A stretch of 64,000 nucleotides of DNA from assembly GCF_039540575.1 (NCBI RefSeq), contig NZ_BAABFC010000014.1, positions 1 to 64,000 of the forward strand. Reading direction: 5' to 3'. Under the pieces are notes generated by a model. That model saw only the letters and a list, made by a program, of their open reading frames with translations. It was not told where the DNA came from and did no database searches. The stretch's first letter is position 1. Each line of letters starts with the position of its first letter. The DNA is from Pseudaeromonas paramecii. Its GTDB lineage: Bacteria > Pseudomonadota > Gammaproteobacteria > Enterobacterales > Aeromonadaceae. This document shows, piece after piece, positions 24,917 to 33,177 of this stretch. The position numbers and the translations under genes were made by a program.

Positions 24917-26809
24917 ATGCTCAAGCAGCGCATCTCCATCAAGGACAACGGCGCCGAGGCCGCCCTCTTCTATCGCCGCGCCCTGGTGGCCGGCATCGGC
25001 ATGGCCCTGCTCTCCTGTCTGCTGCTGGCCAACCTCTACTGGCTGCAGGTAGTCAATCACGACACCTACCAGACCCGCTCCAACGATAACCGCATCAAGG
25101 TGGTGCCGGTGGCGCCACCCCGCGGCCTGATCTTCGACCGCAACGGCGTGCTGCTGGCGGAAAACCGCCCCGTGTTCAGCCTGGAAATCGTGCCGGATCA
25201 GACCCAGGATCTGCACGGCATGGTCAAACAGCTGATCCAGCTGCTGGACCTGGATCCCAGCACCGAAGAGCAGTTCTACCGGGAAGTGAAACGCACCCGG
25301 CGCTTCAATCCCGTGCCCCTGGTGGAGCAGCTGACCGACGAGCAGGTGGCGCGCTTCTCGGTGAACCAGCACCGCTTCCCCGGCGCGGACATTGAAGCCT
25401 ATCTCAAGCGCTTCTATCCCTACGGCGAGACCCTGACCCATGCCCTGGGCTACGTGGCCCGCATCAACGTCAAGGATCTGCAACGGCTGGATGAGGCCGG
25501 CAAGCTGGCCAACTATGCCGCCACCCGGGACATCGGCAAGCTGGGGGTGGAAAAGTATTACGAGGATCAACTGCATGGGCAGGCCGGCTACCAGGAGGTG
25601 GAGGTCAACAACCGGGGCCGGGTGATCCGCACCCTCAAGTACCAGCCGCCGGTGGCCGGCCAGGACATCTATCTGAACGTGGATATCCGCCTGCAGCAGA
25701 AGGCCCAGCAGCTGCTGGCTGGCCGGCGCGGCGGTATCGTGCTGATGGATCCCCGGGACGGCAGCGTGCTGGCCCTGGAGTCCTCCCCCAGCTACGACCC
25801 CAACCTGTTCGTGCGCGGCATCAGCAGCCGGGACTACTCGGCCCTGCTCAACGATCCGGCCCGCCCGCTCATCAACCGCACCAGTCAGGGGGGCTATGCC
25901 CCGGCCTCCACCGTCAAACCCCTGCTCTCCATCATGGGGCTCAACGAAGGGCTCATCACCCCCCAGACCCGCTTCTTCGGCGGCCCCACCTTCCAGATCC
26001 CCGGGGTGGCGCGCAAGTGGCGGGACTGGAAACGCTGGGGCCACGGTTGGATGGACATGCACAGGGCCATCGAGGTGTCGGCGGATACCTTCTTCTACGA
26101 TCTGGCCTTCCGCGCCGGAATCGACACCCTGCACGACTACATGAGCCGCTTCGGTTTCGGCAACTATTCCGGCCTCGACATCTATGAAGAGTCCACCGGT
26201 ATCATGCCCTCCCGCCAATGGAAGCAGAGCCGCTGGCGCCAGCCCTGGTATCAGGGCGACACCATCTCGGTGGGCATAGGCCAGGGCTACTGGACCGCCA
26301 CCCCCATCCAGCTGGCCCGCGCCCACAGCATACTCACCCAGCATGGCCGCAACATAGTGCCCCACCTGCTGCGCTCGGTGGGTGCCCCGGATGGGGAACA
26401 GACTCCCTACCGGGTGACCCAGGAGCCTGCCCTGACGGTGAAGAACGATGGTTTCTGGCAGGAGGCCATGGAGGGCATGTACCTGGTGCTGAACGGGCCT
26501 GAGGGCACGGCGCGCCGCGCCTTCGCCGGCACCCCCTACAAGGCCGCCGGCAAGTCCGGTACCGCCCAGGTGGTGAACATGAAGGAAAACGAGAAGTACG
26601 ACGCCAGCCGCCTCAAGGAGGAGCACAGAGACAACGCTCTGTTCGTAGCCTTCGCTCCCTACGAGGAGCCCACCGCCGTGGTGGCCATGATCCTGGAGAA
26701 CGCCGGCGGCGGCAGTGCCAACGCCGCCCCGGTGGCCCGCGCCCTGTTGGATGCCTACCTGCTGGGCAAGTATGACGATGAGCCCGCTCCGGAGGAGAAG
26801 AAACCATGA
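24917..26809 (+). CDS. mrdA: Penicillin-binding protein 2
   Basis: The monofunctional transpeptidase of the rod (elongasome) complex. The 630-residue product has one N-terminal membrane helix (residues about 22-42), the pedestal domain and a transpeptidase domain. The active-site serine is Ser331 in ASTVKP (E. coli Ser330), and the KSGT motif is in AAGKSGTAQV. It overlaps its glycosyltransferase partner mrdB by four bases. Confidence 0.96.
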   Translation: MLKQRISIKDNGAEAALFYRRALVAGIGMALLSCLLLANLYWLQVVNHDTYQTRSNDNRIKVVPVAPPRGLIFDRNGVLLAENRPVFSLEIVPDQTQDLHGMVKQLIQLLDLDPSTEEQFYREVKRTRRFNPVPLVEQLTDEQVARFSVNQHRFPGADIEAYLKRFYPYGETLTHALGYVARINVKDLQRLDEAGKLANYAATRDIGKLGVEKYYEDQLHGQAGYQEVEVNNRGRVIRTLKYQPPVAGQDIYLNVDIRLQQKAQQLLAGRRGGIVLMDPRDGSVLALESSPSYDPNLFVRGISSRDYSALLNDPARPLINRTSQGGYAPASTVKPLLSIMGLNEGLITPQTRFFGGPTFQIPGVARKWRDWKRWGHGWMDMHRAIEVSADTFFYDLAFRAGIDTLHDYMSRFGFGNYSGLDIYEESTGIMPSRQWKQSRWRQPWYQGDTISVGIGQGYWTATPIQLARAHSILTQHGRNIVPHLLRSVGAPDGEQTPYRVTQEPALTVKNDGFWQEAMEGMYLVLNGPEGTARRAFAGTPYKAAGKSGTAQVVNMKENEKYDASRLKEEHRDNALFVAFAPYEEPTAVVAMILENAGGGSANAAPVARALLDAYLLGKYDDEPAPEEKKP

Positions 26810-27909
26810 TGAGTCACGGCCGCCCCACCAGCCTCTGGCAACGGCTGCATATCGATCTGCCGCTGCTGCTGGGTCTGCTCTCCTTGCTGGGGGTCAGTCT
26901 GGTGGTGCTCTACTCCGCCTCCGGCATGCATCCCGAGATGCTGGTGCGTCAGATCATCCGCACCAGCCTGGCCTTTGCGGTCATGATAGGTCTGGCCCAA
27001 CTGCCGCCCAGCTTCTATTCCCGCTGGGCACCGCCGGTGTTTGCGCTGGGGGTGGTGCTGCTCATCTGCGTGCTGGCCTTCGGTCATATCGGCAAGGGGG
27101 CCCAGCGCTGGCTGGATCTGGGGGTGATCAAGTTCCAGCCCTCGGAGATCCTCAAATTGGTGATGCCCATGACCATCGCCGCCTACCTCTCCAGCCATCC
27201 GCTGCCGCCGCGCTTCAAGCACCTGGTGATCGCCCTGGTGATGGTGCTGGTGCCCACCCTGCTCATCGCCAAGCAGCCGGATCTGGGCACCGCCATCCTG
27301 GTGGCCGTGTCCGGCATCTTCGCCATCTTCCTGGGGGGCATCAGCTGGGCCCTGATTTTGGCGGCCGGCGCCCTGGTGGCCGCCTTCTTGCCGGTGCTCT
27401 GGTTCTTCCTGATGCATGACTACCAGCGTCAGCGGGTGCTGACCTTCCTCAACCCGGAATCCGATCCCTTGGGCAGCGGCTATCACATCATACAGTCCAA
27501 GATCGCCATCGGTTCCGGTGGTCTGTTCGGCAAGGGCTGGCTCAACGGCACCCAGTCGCAGCTGGAGTTTCTGCCGGAGCGGCACACCGACTTCATCTTC
27601 GCCGTGTTCAGCGAGGAGTTCGGCCTCATCGGCTTCTGCCTGCTGCTGGCCCTCTACCTGTACGTCATCGCCCGCTGCATGATCATCAGCGTCAACGCCC
27701 AGGGCAGCTTCGAACGGTTGCTGGGCGGCGCCCTGACCCTGACCTTCTTCGTCTATGTGTTCGTCAACATCGGCATGGTGAGCGGCCTGCTGCCGGTGGT
27801 GGGGGTGCCGCTCCCATTAGTGAGTTATGGCGGGACCTCCATGGTGACACTGGCGGCCGGTTTTGGCATCCTGATGTCCATTCAAACCCACAGACGGCTG
27901 CTGGCCTGA
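26806..27909 (+). CDS. mrdB: Rod-shape peptidoglycan glycosyltransferase RodA
   Basis: A SEDS-family polymerase that makes glycan strands with PBP2. The 367-residue protein has about ten membrane helices and SEDS signatures KGAQRWLDLG, FQPSEILKL and PLPLVSYGGTSM. Either of two adjacent ATG codons (26806 or 26809) may start it; the first overlaps mrdA by four bases. Confidence 0.96.
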   Translation: MMSHGRPTSLWQRLHIDLPLLLGLLSLLGVSLVVLYSASGMHPEMLVRQIIRTSLAFAVMIGLAQLPPSFYSRWAPPVFALGVVLLICVLAFGHIGKGAQRWLDLGVIKFQPSEILKLVMPMTIAAYLSSHPLPPRFKHLVIALVMVLVPTLLIAKQPDLGTAILVAVSGIFAIFLGGISWALILAAGALVAAFLPVLWFFLMHDYQRQRVLTFLNPESDPLGSGYHIIQSKIAIGSGGLFGKGWLNGTQSQLEFLPERHTDFIFAVFSEEFGLIGFCLLLALYLYVIARCMIISVNAQGSFERLLGGALTLTFFVYVFVNIGMVSGLLPVVGVPLPLVSYGGTSMVTLAAGFGILMSIQTHRRLLA

Positions 27910-27942
27910 TTTGCCGCAGTCTACAGACGAGTATTTCGAACC

Positions 27943-28926
27943 ATGGGACTGTTTCGCCCCCTTAGCCTGCTGAGTCTCGGCCTCGCACTGAGCCTCAGCG
28001 TCACCGCGGCCCCCATCCGGCCGGAGGATTTTTCCCGGCTGCAGGCCCTGAGCCAGGAGCTCAAGATACCGGTCAGCCAGCTGCAGCTGGGCCTGGTGAA
28101 GGCCCAGTTTCGCCAGCCGGTGCTGGATGCCATCCAGCGTCCCTGGGAGGCCAAGCCCTGGTCCCAATATCGCCCCATCTTCCTGACCCCGGAGCGCATC
28201 AGCGCCGGCGCCGTCTTCTGGCAGCAGCATGCGGAGCTGCTGGCCCGCGCCGAGGCCCAGCTGCAGGTGCCGGCCCAGGTGATCGTGGCCATCCTGGGGG
28301 TGGAGACCTATTTCGGCACCCGCATGGGGGATCATCCTGTGCTGGATGCCCTCTACACCCTGGGCTTCCACTATCCGCCCCGCGGCGCCTTCTTCAGCAA
28401 GGAGTTTGCCCAGTACGTGCGGCTGGCGGCCGAACAGGGCTGGGAGATGAGCGAGCCCAAGGGCTCCTACGCCGGCGCAATGGGCATGGGCCAATTCATC
28501 CCGTCCAGCTATCTGCACTACGCCATCGACTTTGATGGCGACGGTCACCGGGATCTGTTCCACAACCCGGCCGATGCCATCGGCAGCGTGGCCAACTATT
28601 TCCATGAGCACAACTGGCAACTGGGCACCCCCGTGGCCCACCCGGTCAAGGTGGCGGATGAGAGCCGGGTGCAGGCGCTACTGAGCGACAAGCTGGAGAT
28701 TACAACCGATTGGCAGCAGCTGCAGGCCGCCGGTGTCACCAGTGACGCGCCGCTGGCTGCCGAGACGCCGGTGAAGCTCATTCGCCTGGAGGGGGCCGAG
28801 GGCACCGAATACTGGGCGGTGGAGCATAACTTCTATGTCATCACCCGCTATAACCGCAGCCCGCTGTACGCCATGGCGGTATACCAGCTGAGTCAGGCCA
28901 TTGCCCAGGAGTATCATGCCCGCTAA
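27943..28926 (+). CDS. mltB: Membrane-bound lytic murein transglycosylase B
   Basis: A 327-residue family-3 lytic transglycosylase. The catalytic Glu is in ILGVETYFGTR; GAMGMGQFIPSSY and DFDGDGHRDLF are family motifs. The N terminus is a signal peptide ending VTAA without a lipobox cysteine, unlike E. coli MltB which is a lipoprotein, so the protein may be soluble in the periplasm. It is 33 bases after mrdB and overlaps rlpA by 11. Confidence 0.92.
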   Translation: MGLFRPLSLLSLGLALSLSVTAAPIRPEDFSRLQALSQELKIPVSQLQLGLVKAQFRQPVLDAIQRPWEAKPWSQYRPIFLTPERISAGAVFWQQHAELLARAEAQLQVPAQVIVAILGVETYFGTRMGDHPVLDALYTLGFHYPPRGAFFSKEFAQYVRLAAEQGWEMSEPKGSYAGAMGMGQFIPSSYLHYAIDFDGDGHRDLFHNPADAIGSVANYFHEHNWQLGTPVAHPVKVADESRVQALLSDKLEITTDWQQLQAAGVTSDAPLAAETPVKLIRLEGAEGTEYWAVEHNFYVITRYNRSPLYAMAVYQLSQAIAQEYHAR

Positions 28927-29686
28927 GCGCCTGTTCCTGCTGGGGCTGTCCCTTCTGAGCCTGCTGCTCGCCGCCTGTAGCCAGAAGCCGACGCCGACCG
29001 CCAGACCGGCCCAGTCGAGCCAGCCCAGCTATCAGGGGGTGGACGGCATGGTGCCACGCTTCGAGCCCTACAGCCGCATCGGCAACAAGGACTACGAGGT
29101 GCTGGGCCGCCACTACAAGGTCTGGAACGGCATCGACAGCTACACCGAGGAGGGCATCGCCTCCTGGTACGGGCCGGGCTTTCATGGCCTCAATACCTCC
29201 AACGGCGAGCGTTACGATCAGGCCAGCCTCTCCGCCGCCCACAAGAACCTGCCCCTGCCCTCCTATGTCAAGGTTACCAACCTAGATAACGGCAAGTCAT
29301 TGATAGTGCGGGTCAACGATCGCGGCCCCTTCCACGACAACCGCATCCTGGATCTCTCCTTTGGCGCCGCCACCAAGCTGGGGGTGGTGGCACCGGGTAC
29401 CGCTCGGGTACGCCTGGATCTTATCAAGGTGCCGGCACCGGCCAATGCCGCCGAAATCCTGGCCCGCCACGAGGCCCGCACCATCCAACTGATGGCCACC
29501 GCCTCATCGGACAAGGCCAACGCCACCGCCGCCCAGCTGCAGCGCCAGTACGGCATGCCGTTCAAGGTGGTCAGCGCCGAGCCCGTCTACCGCTTACAGC
29601 TGGGCCCGCTGGAGCGAGCCCAGGCGGAGAAGATGCTCAGCACACTGCGGCAGGATGGTTACCGGCAGGCCTTCTTTATTAACTAG
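28916..29686 (+). CDS. rlpA: Septal ring lipoprotein RlpA
   Basis: A 256-residue outer-membrane lipoprotein with lipobox LLAAC, a double-psi beta-barrel domain (ASWYGPGFHGLNTSNGE through NDRGPFHDNRILDLS) and a C-terminal SPOR domain (YRLQLGPLERAQAE). The SPOR domain targets denuded glycan at the division site. The DPBB domain retains the residues needed for lytic transglycosylase activity in Pseudomonas RlpA. The ATG at 28916 with CAGGAG ahead is chosen over a TTG at 28901. A terminator follows. Confidence 0.93.
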   Translation: MPAKRLFLLGLSLLSLLLAACSQKPTPTARPAQSSQPSYQGVDGMVPRFEPYSRIGNKDYEVLGRHYKVWNGIDSYTEEGIASWYGPGFHGLNTSNGERYDQASLSAAHKNLPLPSYVKVTNLDNGKSLIVRVNDRGPFHDNRILDLSFGAATKLGVVAPGTARVRLDLIKVPAPANAAEILARHEARTIQLMATASSDKANATAAQLQRQYGMPFKVVSAEPVYRLQLGPLERAQAEKMLSTLRQDGYRQAFFIN

Positions 29687-29705
29687 CCATAACTTGATCC
29701 CGCTC

Positions 29706-29735
29706 ACAGGGGCTGCCAGGGGGGCCCCTGTTTGT
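29706..29735 (+). terminator. Terminator after rlpA
   Basis: Eight-base stem ACAGGGGC (29706-29713) with GCCCCTGT (29724-29731), then TTTGTT. It ends the rsfS-rlpA unit. Confidence 0.8.
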
Positions 29736-29741
29736 TATAGT
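29733..29741 (+). promoter_or_regulatory. Extended -10 promoter of dacA
   Basis: TGT followed by TATAGT, starting in the T-rich tail of the rlpA terminator, about 49 bases before the dacA start. No clear -35 is seen. Confidence 0.5.
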
Positions 29742-29789
29742 ATCGGCCCGTCGCCCCGACCCGGGCTCTCATTCACCACACAGATAAGG

Positions 29790-31022
29790 ATGATGAAGTT
29801 GAAACTGGCGAAAACCCTTCTGCTGAGCGTCGCCGTGGCCGTTAGCGGCGCCGTGCTGGCCGAATCTACCACCGCGCCGACCCCGGATCCGAGTCCGCTG
29901 CCGGATCCGACACCTTCCATCCCGGTGGCCATTCCGGCACCGCCCCAACTGGCCGCCAAGGCCTACCTGCTGATGGACTACCACACAGGCCAGGTGCTGT
30001 TTGGCGCTAACGAACACGAGCGACTGCCGCCGGCCAGCCTGACCAAGATGATGACCTCCTACATCATCGGCCAGGAGCTGAAGGCCGGTAACATCAAGCC
30101 CACTGACATGGTGACCATCAGCCAGAACGCCTGGTCGAAGAACTATTCCGACTCCTCCAAGATGTTCATCGAGGTGGGCAAGCAGGTCAGCGTGGATAAC
30201 CTCAACAAGGGCATCATCATCCAGTCCGGCAATGACGCCTGTATCGCCATGGCCGAGCACATTGCCGGTTCCGAAGACTCCTTCGCCAGCCTGATGAACC
30301 AGTGGGCCGCCAAGCTGGGCATGAAGGAGAGCCACTTCGTCAACGCCCATGGCCTGTATGACGACAACCACTACTCCAGCGCCTACGACATGGCCCTGCT
30401 GGGCCGGGCCCTGATCCGGGATCTGCCGGACGAGTACGCCATCTACTCCCAGAAGGAGTTCACCTTCAACGGCATCCGTCAGCACAACCGCAACAAGCTG
30501 CTGTGGGACAAGAGCCTGCCGGTGGACGGCATCAAGACCGGCCACGTCAGCGAGGTAGGCTACAACCTGGTGGCCTCCGCCCCCGGCCCGGATAACATGC
30601 GTCTGATCTCCGTGGTGCTGGGTGCCAACTCCGAACGGGAACGGGCCGAAGACAGCAAGAAGCTGCTGACCTATGGCTTCCGCTTCTATCAGAACCTCAC
30701 CCCCTACAAGGCGGGTGCCGAGCTGACCAGCCAGCGGATCTGGATGGGTGACAAGAGCGAGATCAAGCTGGGTACCGCCCAGGAGATCAGCGTGATCGTC
30801 CCCCGTGGTCAGGCCAGCAAGATGAAGGCGGAGTTCCAGTTGAATGGCCAGCTCAACGCCCCCATCAAGCAGGGCGACGTGGTGGGCACCATCTACCTCA
30901 AGAGCGACGACAAGGAGCTGGCCAGCTATCCGCTGGTGGCCCTGGAAAGCGTGGAGGAAGGCAGCCTGTTCAGCCGGCTGTGGGATTACCTGCTGCTGCT
31001 CTTCCAGCGTCTGTTCAGTTAA
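29790..31022 (+). CDS. dacA: D-alanyl-D-alanine carboxypeptidase DacA (PBP5 type)
   Basis: A class C penicillin-binding protein that trims pentapeptides. The 410-residue precursor has a signal peptide, a Pro/Thr-rich linker (residues about 28-50), the catalytic domain with Ser83 in ASLTKM, IQSGNDAC (SxN) and IKTGHV (KTG), the PBP5 C-terminal beta domain, and an amphipathic anchor helix (LFSRLWDYLLLLFQRLF). Two adjacent ATG codons (29790, 29793) follow TAAGGA. The linker is longer than in E. coli PBP5. Confidence 0.95.
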   Translation: MMKLKLAKTLLLSVAVAVSGAVLAESTTAPTPDPSPLPDPTPSIPVAIPAPPQLAAKAYLLMDYHTGQVLFGANEHERLPPASLTKMMTSYIIGQELKAGNIKPTDMVTISQNAWSKNYSDSSKMFIEVGKQVSVDNLNKGIIIQSGNDACIAMAEHIAGSEDSFASLMNQWAAKLGMKESHFVNAHGLYDDNHYSSAYDMALLGRALIRDLPDEYAIYSQKEFTFNGIRQHNRNKLLWDKSLPVDGIKTGHVSEVGYNLVASAPGPDNMRLISVVLGANSERERAEDSKKLLTYGFRFYQNLTPYKAGAELTSQRIWMGDKSEIKLGTAQEISVIVPRGQASKMKAEFQLNGQLNAPIKQGDVVGTIYLKSDDKELASYPLVALESVEEGSLFSRLWDYLLLLFQRLFS

Positions 31023-31029
31023 CATCCAG

Positions 31030-31055
31030 GCGCTCCCGGCTCAGGCCGGGAGCGC
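31030..31055. repeat. Strong hairpin between dacA and ybeD
   Basis: Perfect 11-base stem with a TCAG loop: GCGCTCCCGGC at 31030-31040 pairs with 31045-31055. There is no T tract, so it may stabilise or attenuate the dacA message ahead of ybeD. Confidence 0.7.
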
Positions 31056-31075
31056 TGCGTACACCGAGAAACACT

Positions 31076-31345
31076 ATGTCCCTGAATACCAAATTTGACG
31101 AGCTGCTCGAGTTCCCCTGCCAGTTTCCCTTCAAGGTGCTGGGGATCGCCGATCCCGCCCTGGTGGAGCAGGTGATCGCCGTGCTGCAGCAACATGCCCC
31201 CGGCGACTACAGCCCCACCATCAAGCCCAGTGCCAAGGGCAACTATCATTCGGTCAGCGTCACCGTCACCGCCACCAGCAAAATCCAGCTGGAAACCCTC
31301 TACACCGAATTGGGCAAGCTGGAGCTGGTACGCTACGTACTGTGA
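31076..31345 (+). CDS. ybeD: YbeD (DUF493) family protein
   Basis: An 89-residue cytoplasmic protein with an ACT-like fold, DUF493/YbeD family (FPCQFPFKVLGIAD at the N terminus). It always lies between dacA and lipB in related genomes. Its function is unclear; a regulatory role in lipoate or cell-wall metabolism has been suggested only from context. The ATG at 31076 matches the family length. Confidence 0.92.
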   Translation: MSLNTKFDELLEFPCQFPFKVLGIADPALVEQVIAVLQQHAPGDYSPTIKPSAKGNYHSVSVTVTATSKIQLETLYTELGKLELVRYVL

Positions 31346-31356
31346 TCCCCTTCACG

Positions 31357-31385
31357 CTGGCAAAAACAACGCCGGTGGCTATAAT
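31357..31385 (+). promoter_or_regulatory. lipB promoter
   Basis: CTGGCA (31357-31362) and a perfect TATAAT (31380-31385) with 17-base spacing, 32 bases before lipB. Confidence 0.65.
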
Positions 31386-31417
31386 GGCCGCTCAGCGTTA
31401 ACACAGAGGCAACATTC

Positions 31418-32065
31418 TTGCAGCAGGATCTCATCGTGCGTTTCCTGGGCCGGCGTCCCTATCTGGACACCTGGCAGGCGATGCAGCGTTTCACCAATGA
31501 GCGCGACAGCGATACCCCTGACGAGATCTGGCTGCTGGAACATGACCCCGTCTACACTCAGGGCCAGGCCGGCAAGGCCGAACACCTGCTGCAGCGCACC
31601 CAGATCCCCGTGGTCCAGAGCGACCGCGGTGGCCAGATCACCTATCACGGCCCGGGGCAACTCATCGCCTACCTGCTGCTGGATGTCCGCCGCCAGGAGT
31701 ACGGTGTACGCCATCTGGTGACCTGCATGGAGCAGGCGGTGATAGCGCTGCTGGCCGAAGACGGCATCCAGGCCGCCGCCAAACCCGACGCCCCCGGCGT
31801 CTACGTGAACGGCGCCAAGATCGCCTCCCTGGGGCTGCGTATCCGGCGCGGCTGCTCGTTCCATGGTCTGGCGCTCAACGTCAACATGGACCTGCGCCCC
31901 TTCCTGGACATCAACCCCTGTGGCTACGCCGGCCTGGCCATGACCCAATGCGCCGATCTGGGCGGGCCACAGAGTGTGAGCGAAGCCGCCCCACGGCTGC
32001 TCAAGGCCCTGAGCCAACAGCTGGCCCGGCCCCGTTGGACTGAACTGCACGAGGAAACCCCATGA
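31418..32065 (+). CDS. lipB: Octanoyl-ACP:protein octanoyltransferase LipB
   Basis: Transfers octanoyl from acyl carrier protein to lipoyl domains, the first step of lipoate synthesis. It is 215 residues long. The signature SDRGGQITYHGPGQL is present, the catalytic Lys is in NGAKIASLG and the catalytic Cys in INPCGYAGL. The TTG start at 31418 has AGAGG eight bases ahead, and no in-frame ATG exists before the conserved core. The four-base overlap with lipA couples the two steps. Confidence 0.95.
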   Translation: MQQDLIVRFLGRRPYLDTWQAMQRFTNERDSDTPDEIWLLEHDPVYTQGQAGKAEHLLQRTQIPVVQSDRGGQITYHGPGQLIAYLLLDVRRQEYGVRHLVTCMEQAVIALLAEDGIQAAAKPDAPGVYVNGAKIASLGLRIRRGCSFHGLALNVNMDLRPFLDINPCGYAGLAMTQCADLGGPQSVSEAAPRLLKALSQQLARPRWTELHEETP

Positions 32066-33027
32066 GCAAACCCACCCGCATGGAGCCCGGCGTCAAGCTG
32101 CGCGATGCCGACAAGATGGCCCTGATCCCGGTCAAGTTCATGCCCGATGCCGACGAGCCCGTGCTGCCGAAGCCGGACTGGATGCGCATCCGCCTGCCCG
32201 CCAGCAGCGACAAGATCCAGAACGTCAAGAACATCATGCGCAAGAACAAGCTGCACTCGGTCTGCGAGGAAGCCTCTTGCCCCAACCTGGCGGAGTGCTT
32301 CAACCACGGCACCGCCACCTTCATGATTTTGGGCGCCATCTGCACCCGTCGCTGCCCCTTCTGCGACGTGGCCCACGGCCGCCCATTGGCACCGGATGCC
32401 GAAGAGCCGGAGAAGCTGGCCAAGACCATCGCCGAGATGGCCTTGAAGTACGTGGTGATCACCTCGGTGGACCGGGACGATCTGCGGGACGGCGGTGCCC
32501 AGCACTTTGCCGACTGCATCAGCGCCATCCGCCGCGAGTCCCCCAACACCCGCATCGAGACCCTGACCCCGGATTTTCGCGGTCGCATGGACACGGCGCT
32601 GGAGATCCTCAAGGATAATCCGCCGGATGTGTTCAACCACAACCTGGAAACCGCCCCGCGGCTGTACCGCATCGCCAGGCCCGGCGCCGACTACCAGTGG
32701 TCGCTGGACCTGCTCAAGCGCATGGGCGAGCTGCATCCCGACATGCCGACCAAGTCCGGCCTGATGATGGGCCTGGGGGAGACCAACGAGGAGATAGTCC
32801 AGGTGCTCAAGGATCTGCGGGCCCACGGTGTCACCATGCTGACCCTGGGGCAGTATCTGCAGCCGAGCCGCCACCACCTGCCGGTGAAGCGCTACGTGCC
32901 GCCCCACGAGTTCGACGAACTCAAGCAGATCGCCCTGGATCTGGGCTTCACCCACGCCGCCTGCGGCCCCTTCGTCCGCTCCTCCTACCATGCGGATATG
33001 CAGGCCCAGGGCAAGGAAGTGAAGTAA
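32062..33027 (+). CDS. lipA: Lipoyl synthase
   Basis: A radical-SAM enzyme inserting two sulfurs into the octanoyl chain. The 321-residue product has the auxiliary-cluster cysteines in CEEASCPNLAEC, the radical-SAM motif CTRRCPFC and the terminal RSSYHAD with the cluster-ligand Ser. It overlaps lipB by four bases and is followed by a textbook terminator. Confidence 0.97.
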   Translation: MSKPTRMEPGVKLRDADKMALIPVKFMPDADEPVLPKPDWMRIRLPASSDKIQNVKNIMRKNKLHSVCEEASCPNLAECFNHGTATFMILGAICTRRCPFCDVAHGRPLAPDAEEPEKLAKTIAEMALKYVVITSVDRDDLRDGGAQHFADCISAIRRESPNTRIETLTPDFRGRMDTALEILKDNPPDVFNHNLETAPRLYRIARPGADYQWSLDLLKRMGELHPDMPTKSGLMMGLGETNEEIVQVLKDLRAHGVTMLTLGQYLQPSRHHLPVKRYVPPHEFDELKQIALDLGFTHAACGPFVRSSYHADMQAQGKEVK

Positions 33028-33050
33028 GCGCTGTCCCGCCGTGATACCCA

Positions 33051-33083
33051 AAGCGCAAGGCATTCCACCTTGCGCTTTTTGTT
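33051..33083 (+). terminator. Terminator after lipA
   Basis: Perfect ten-base stem AAGCGCAAGG (33051-33060) with CCTTGCGCTT (33068-33077), followed by TTTGTTTG. Confidence 0.9.
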
Positions 33084-33098
33084 TGTCTTTCCATCCCC

Positions 33099-33129
33099 TT
33101 TGGCAGCCCGGCGTCCGCCTGCCTATGCT
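33099..33129 (+). promoter_or_regulatory. Possible promoter of the CHASE4-GGDEF-EAL gene
   Basis: TTGGCA (33099-33104) and TATGCT (33124-33129) with a rather long 19-base spacer. Confidence 0.35.
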
Positions 33130-33177
33130 CAAATTACTCCTTGGAACGGGCCTGGCCCGAATGGCACGGAGCAGCCC

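Noticed and set aside
33070..33177. N-terminal extension of the CHASE4-GGDEF-EAL gene
   Set aside because: It begins inside the lipA terminator, and the ATG at 33178 has a good ribosome binding site just before the membrane helix.
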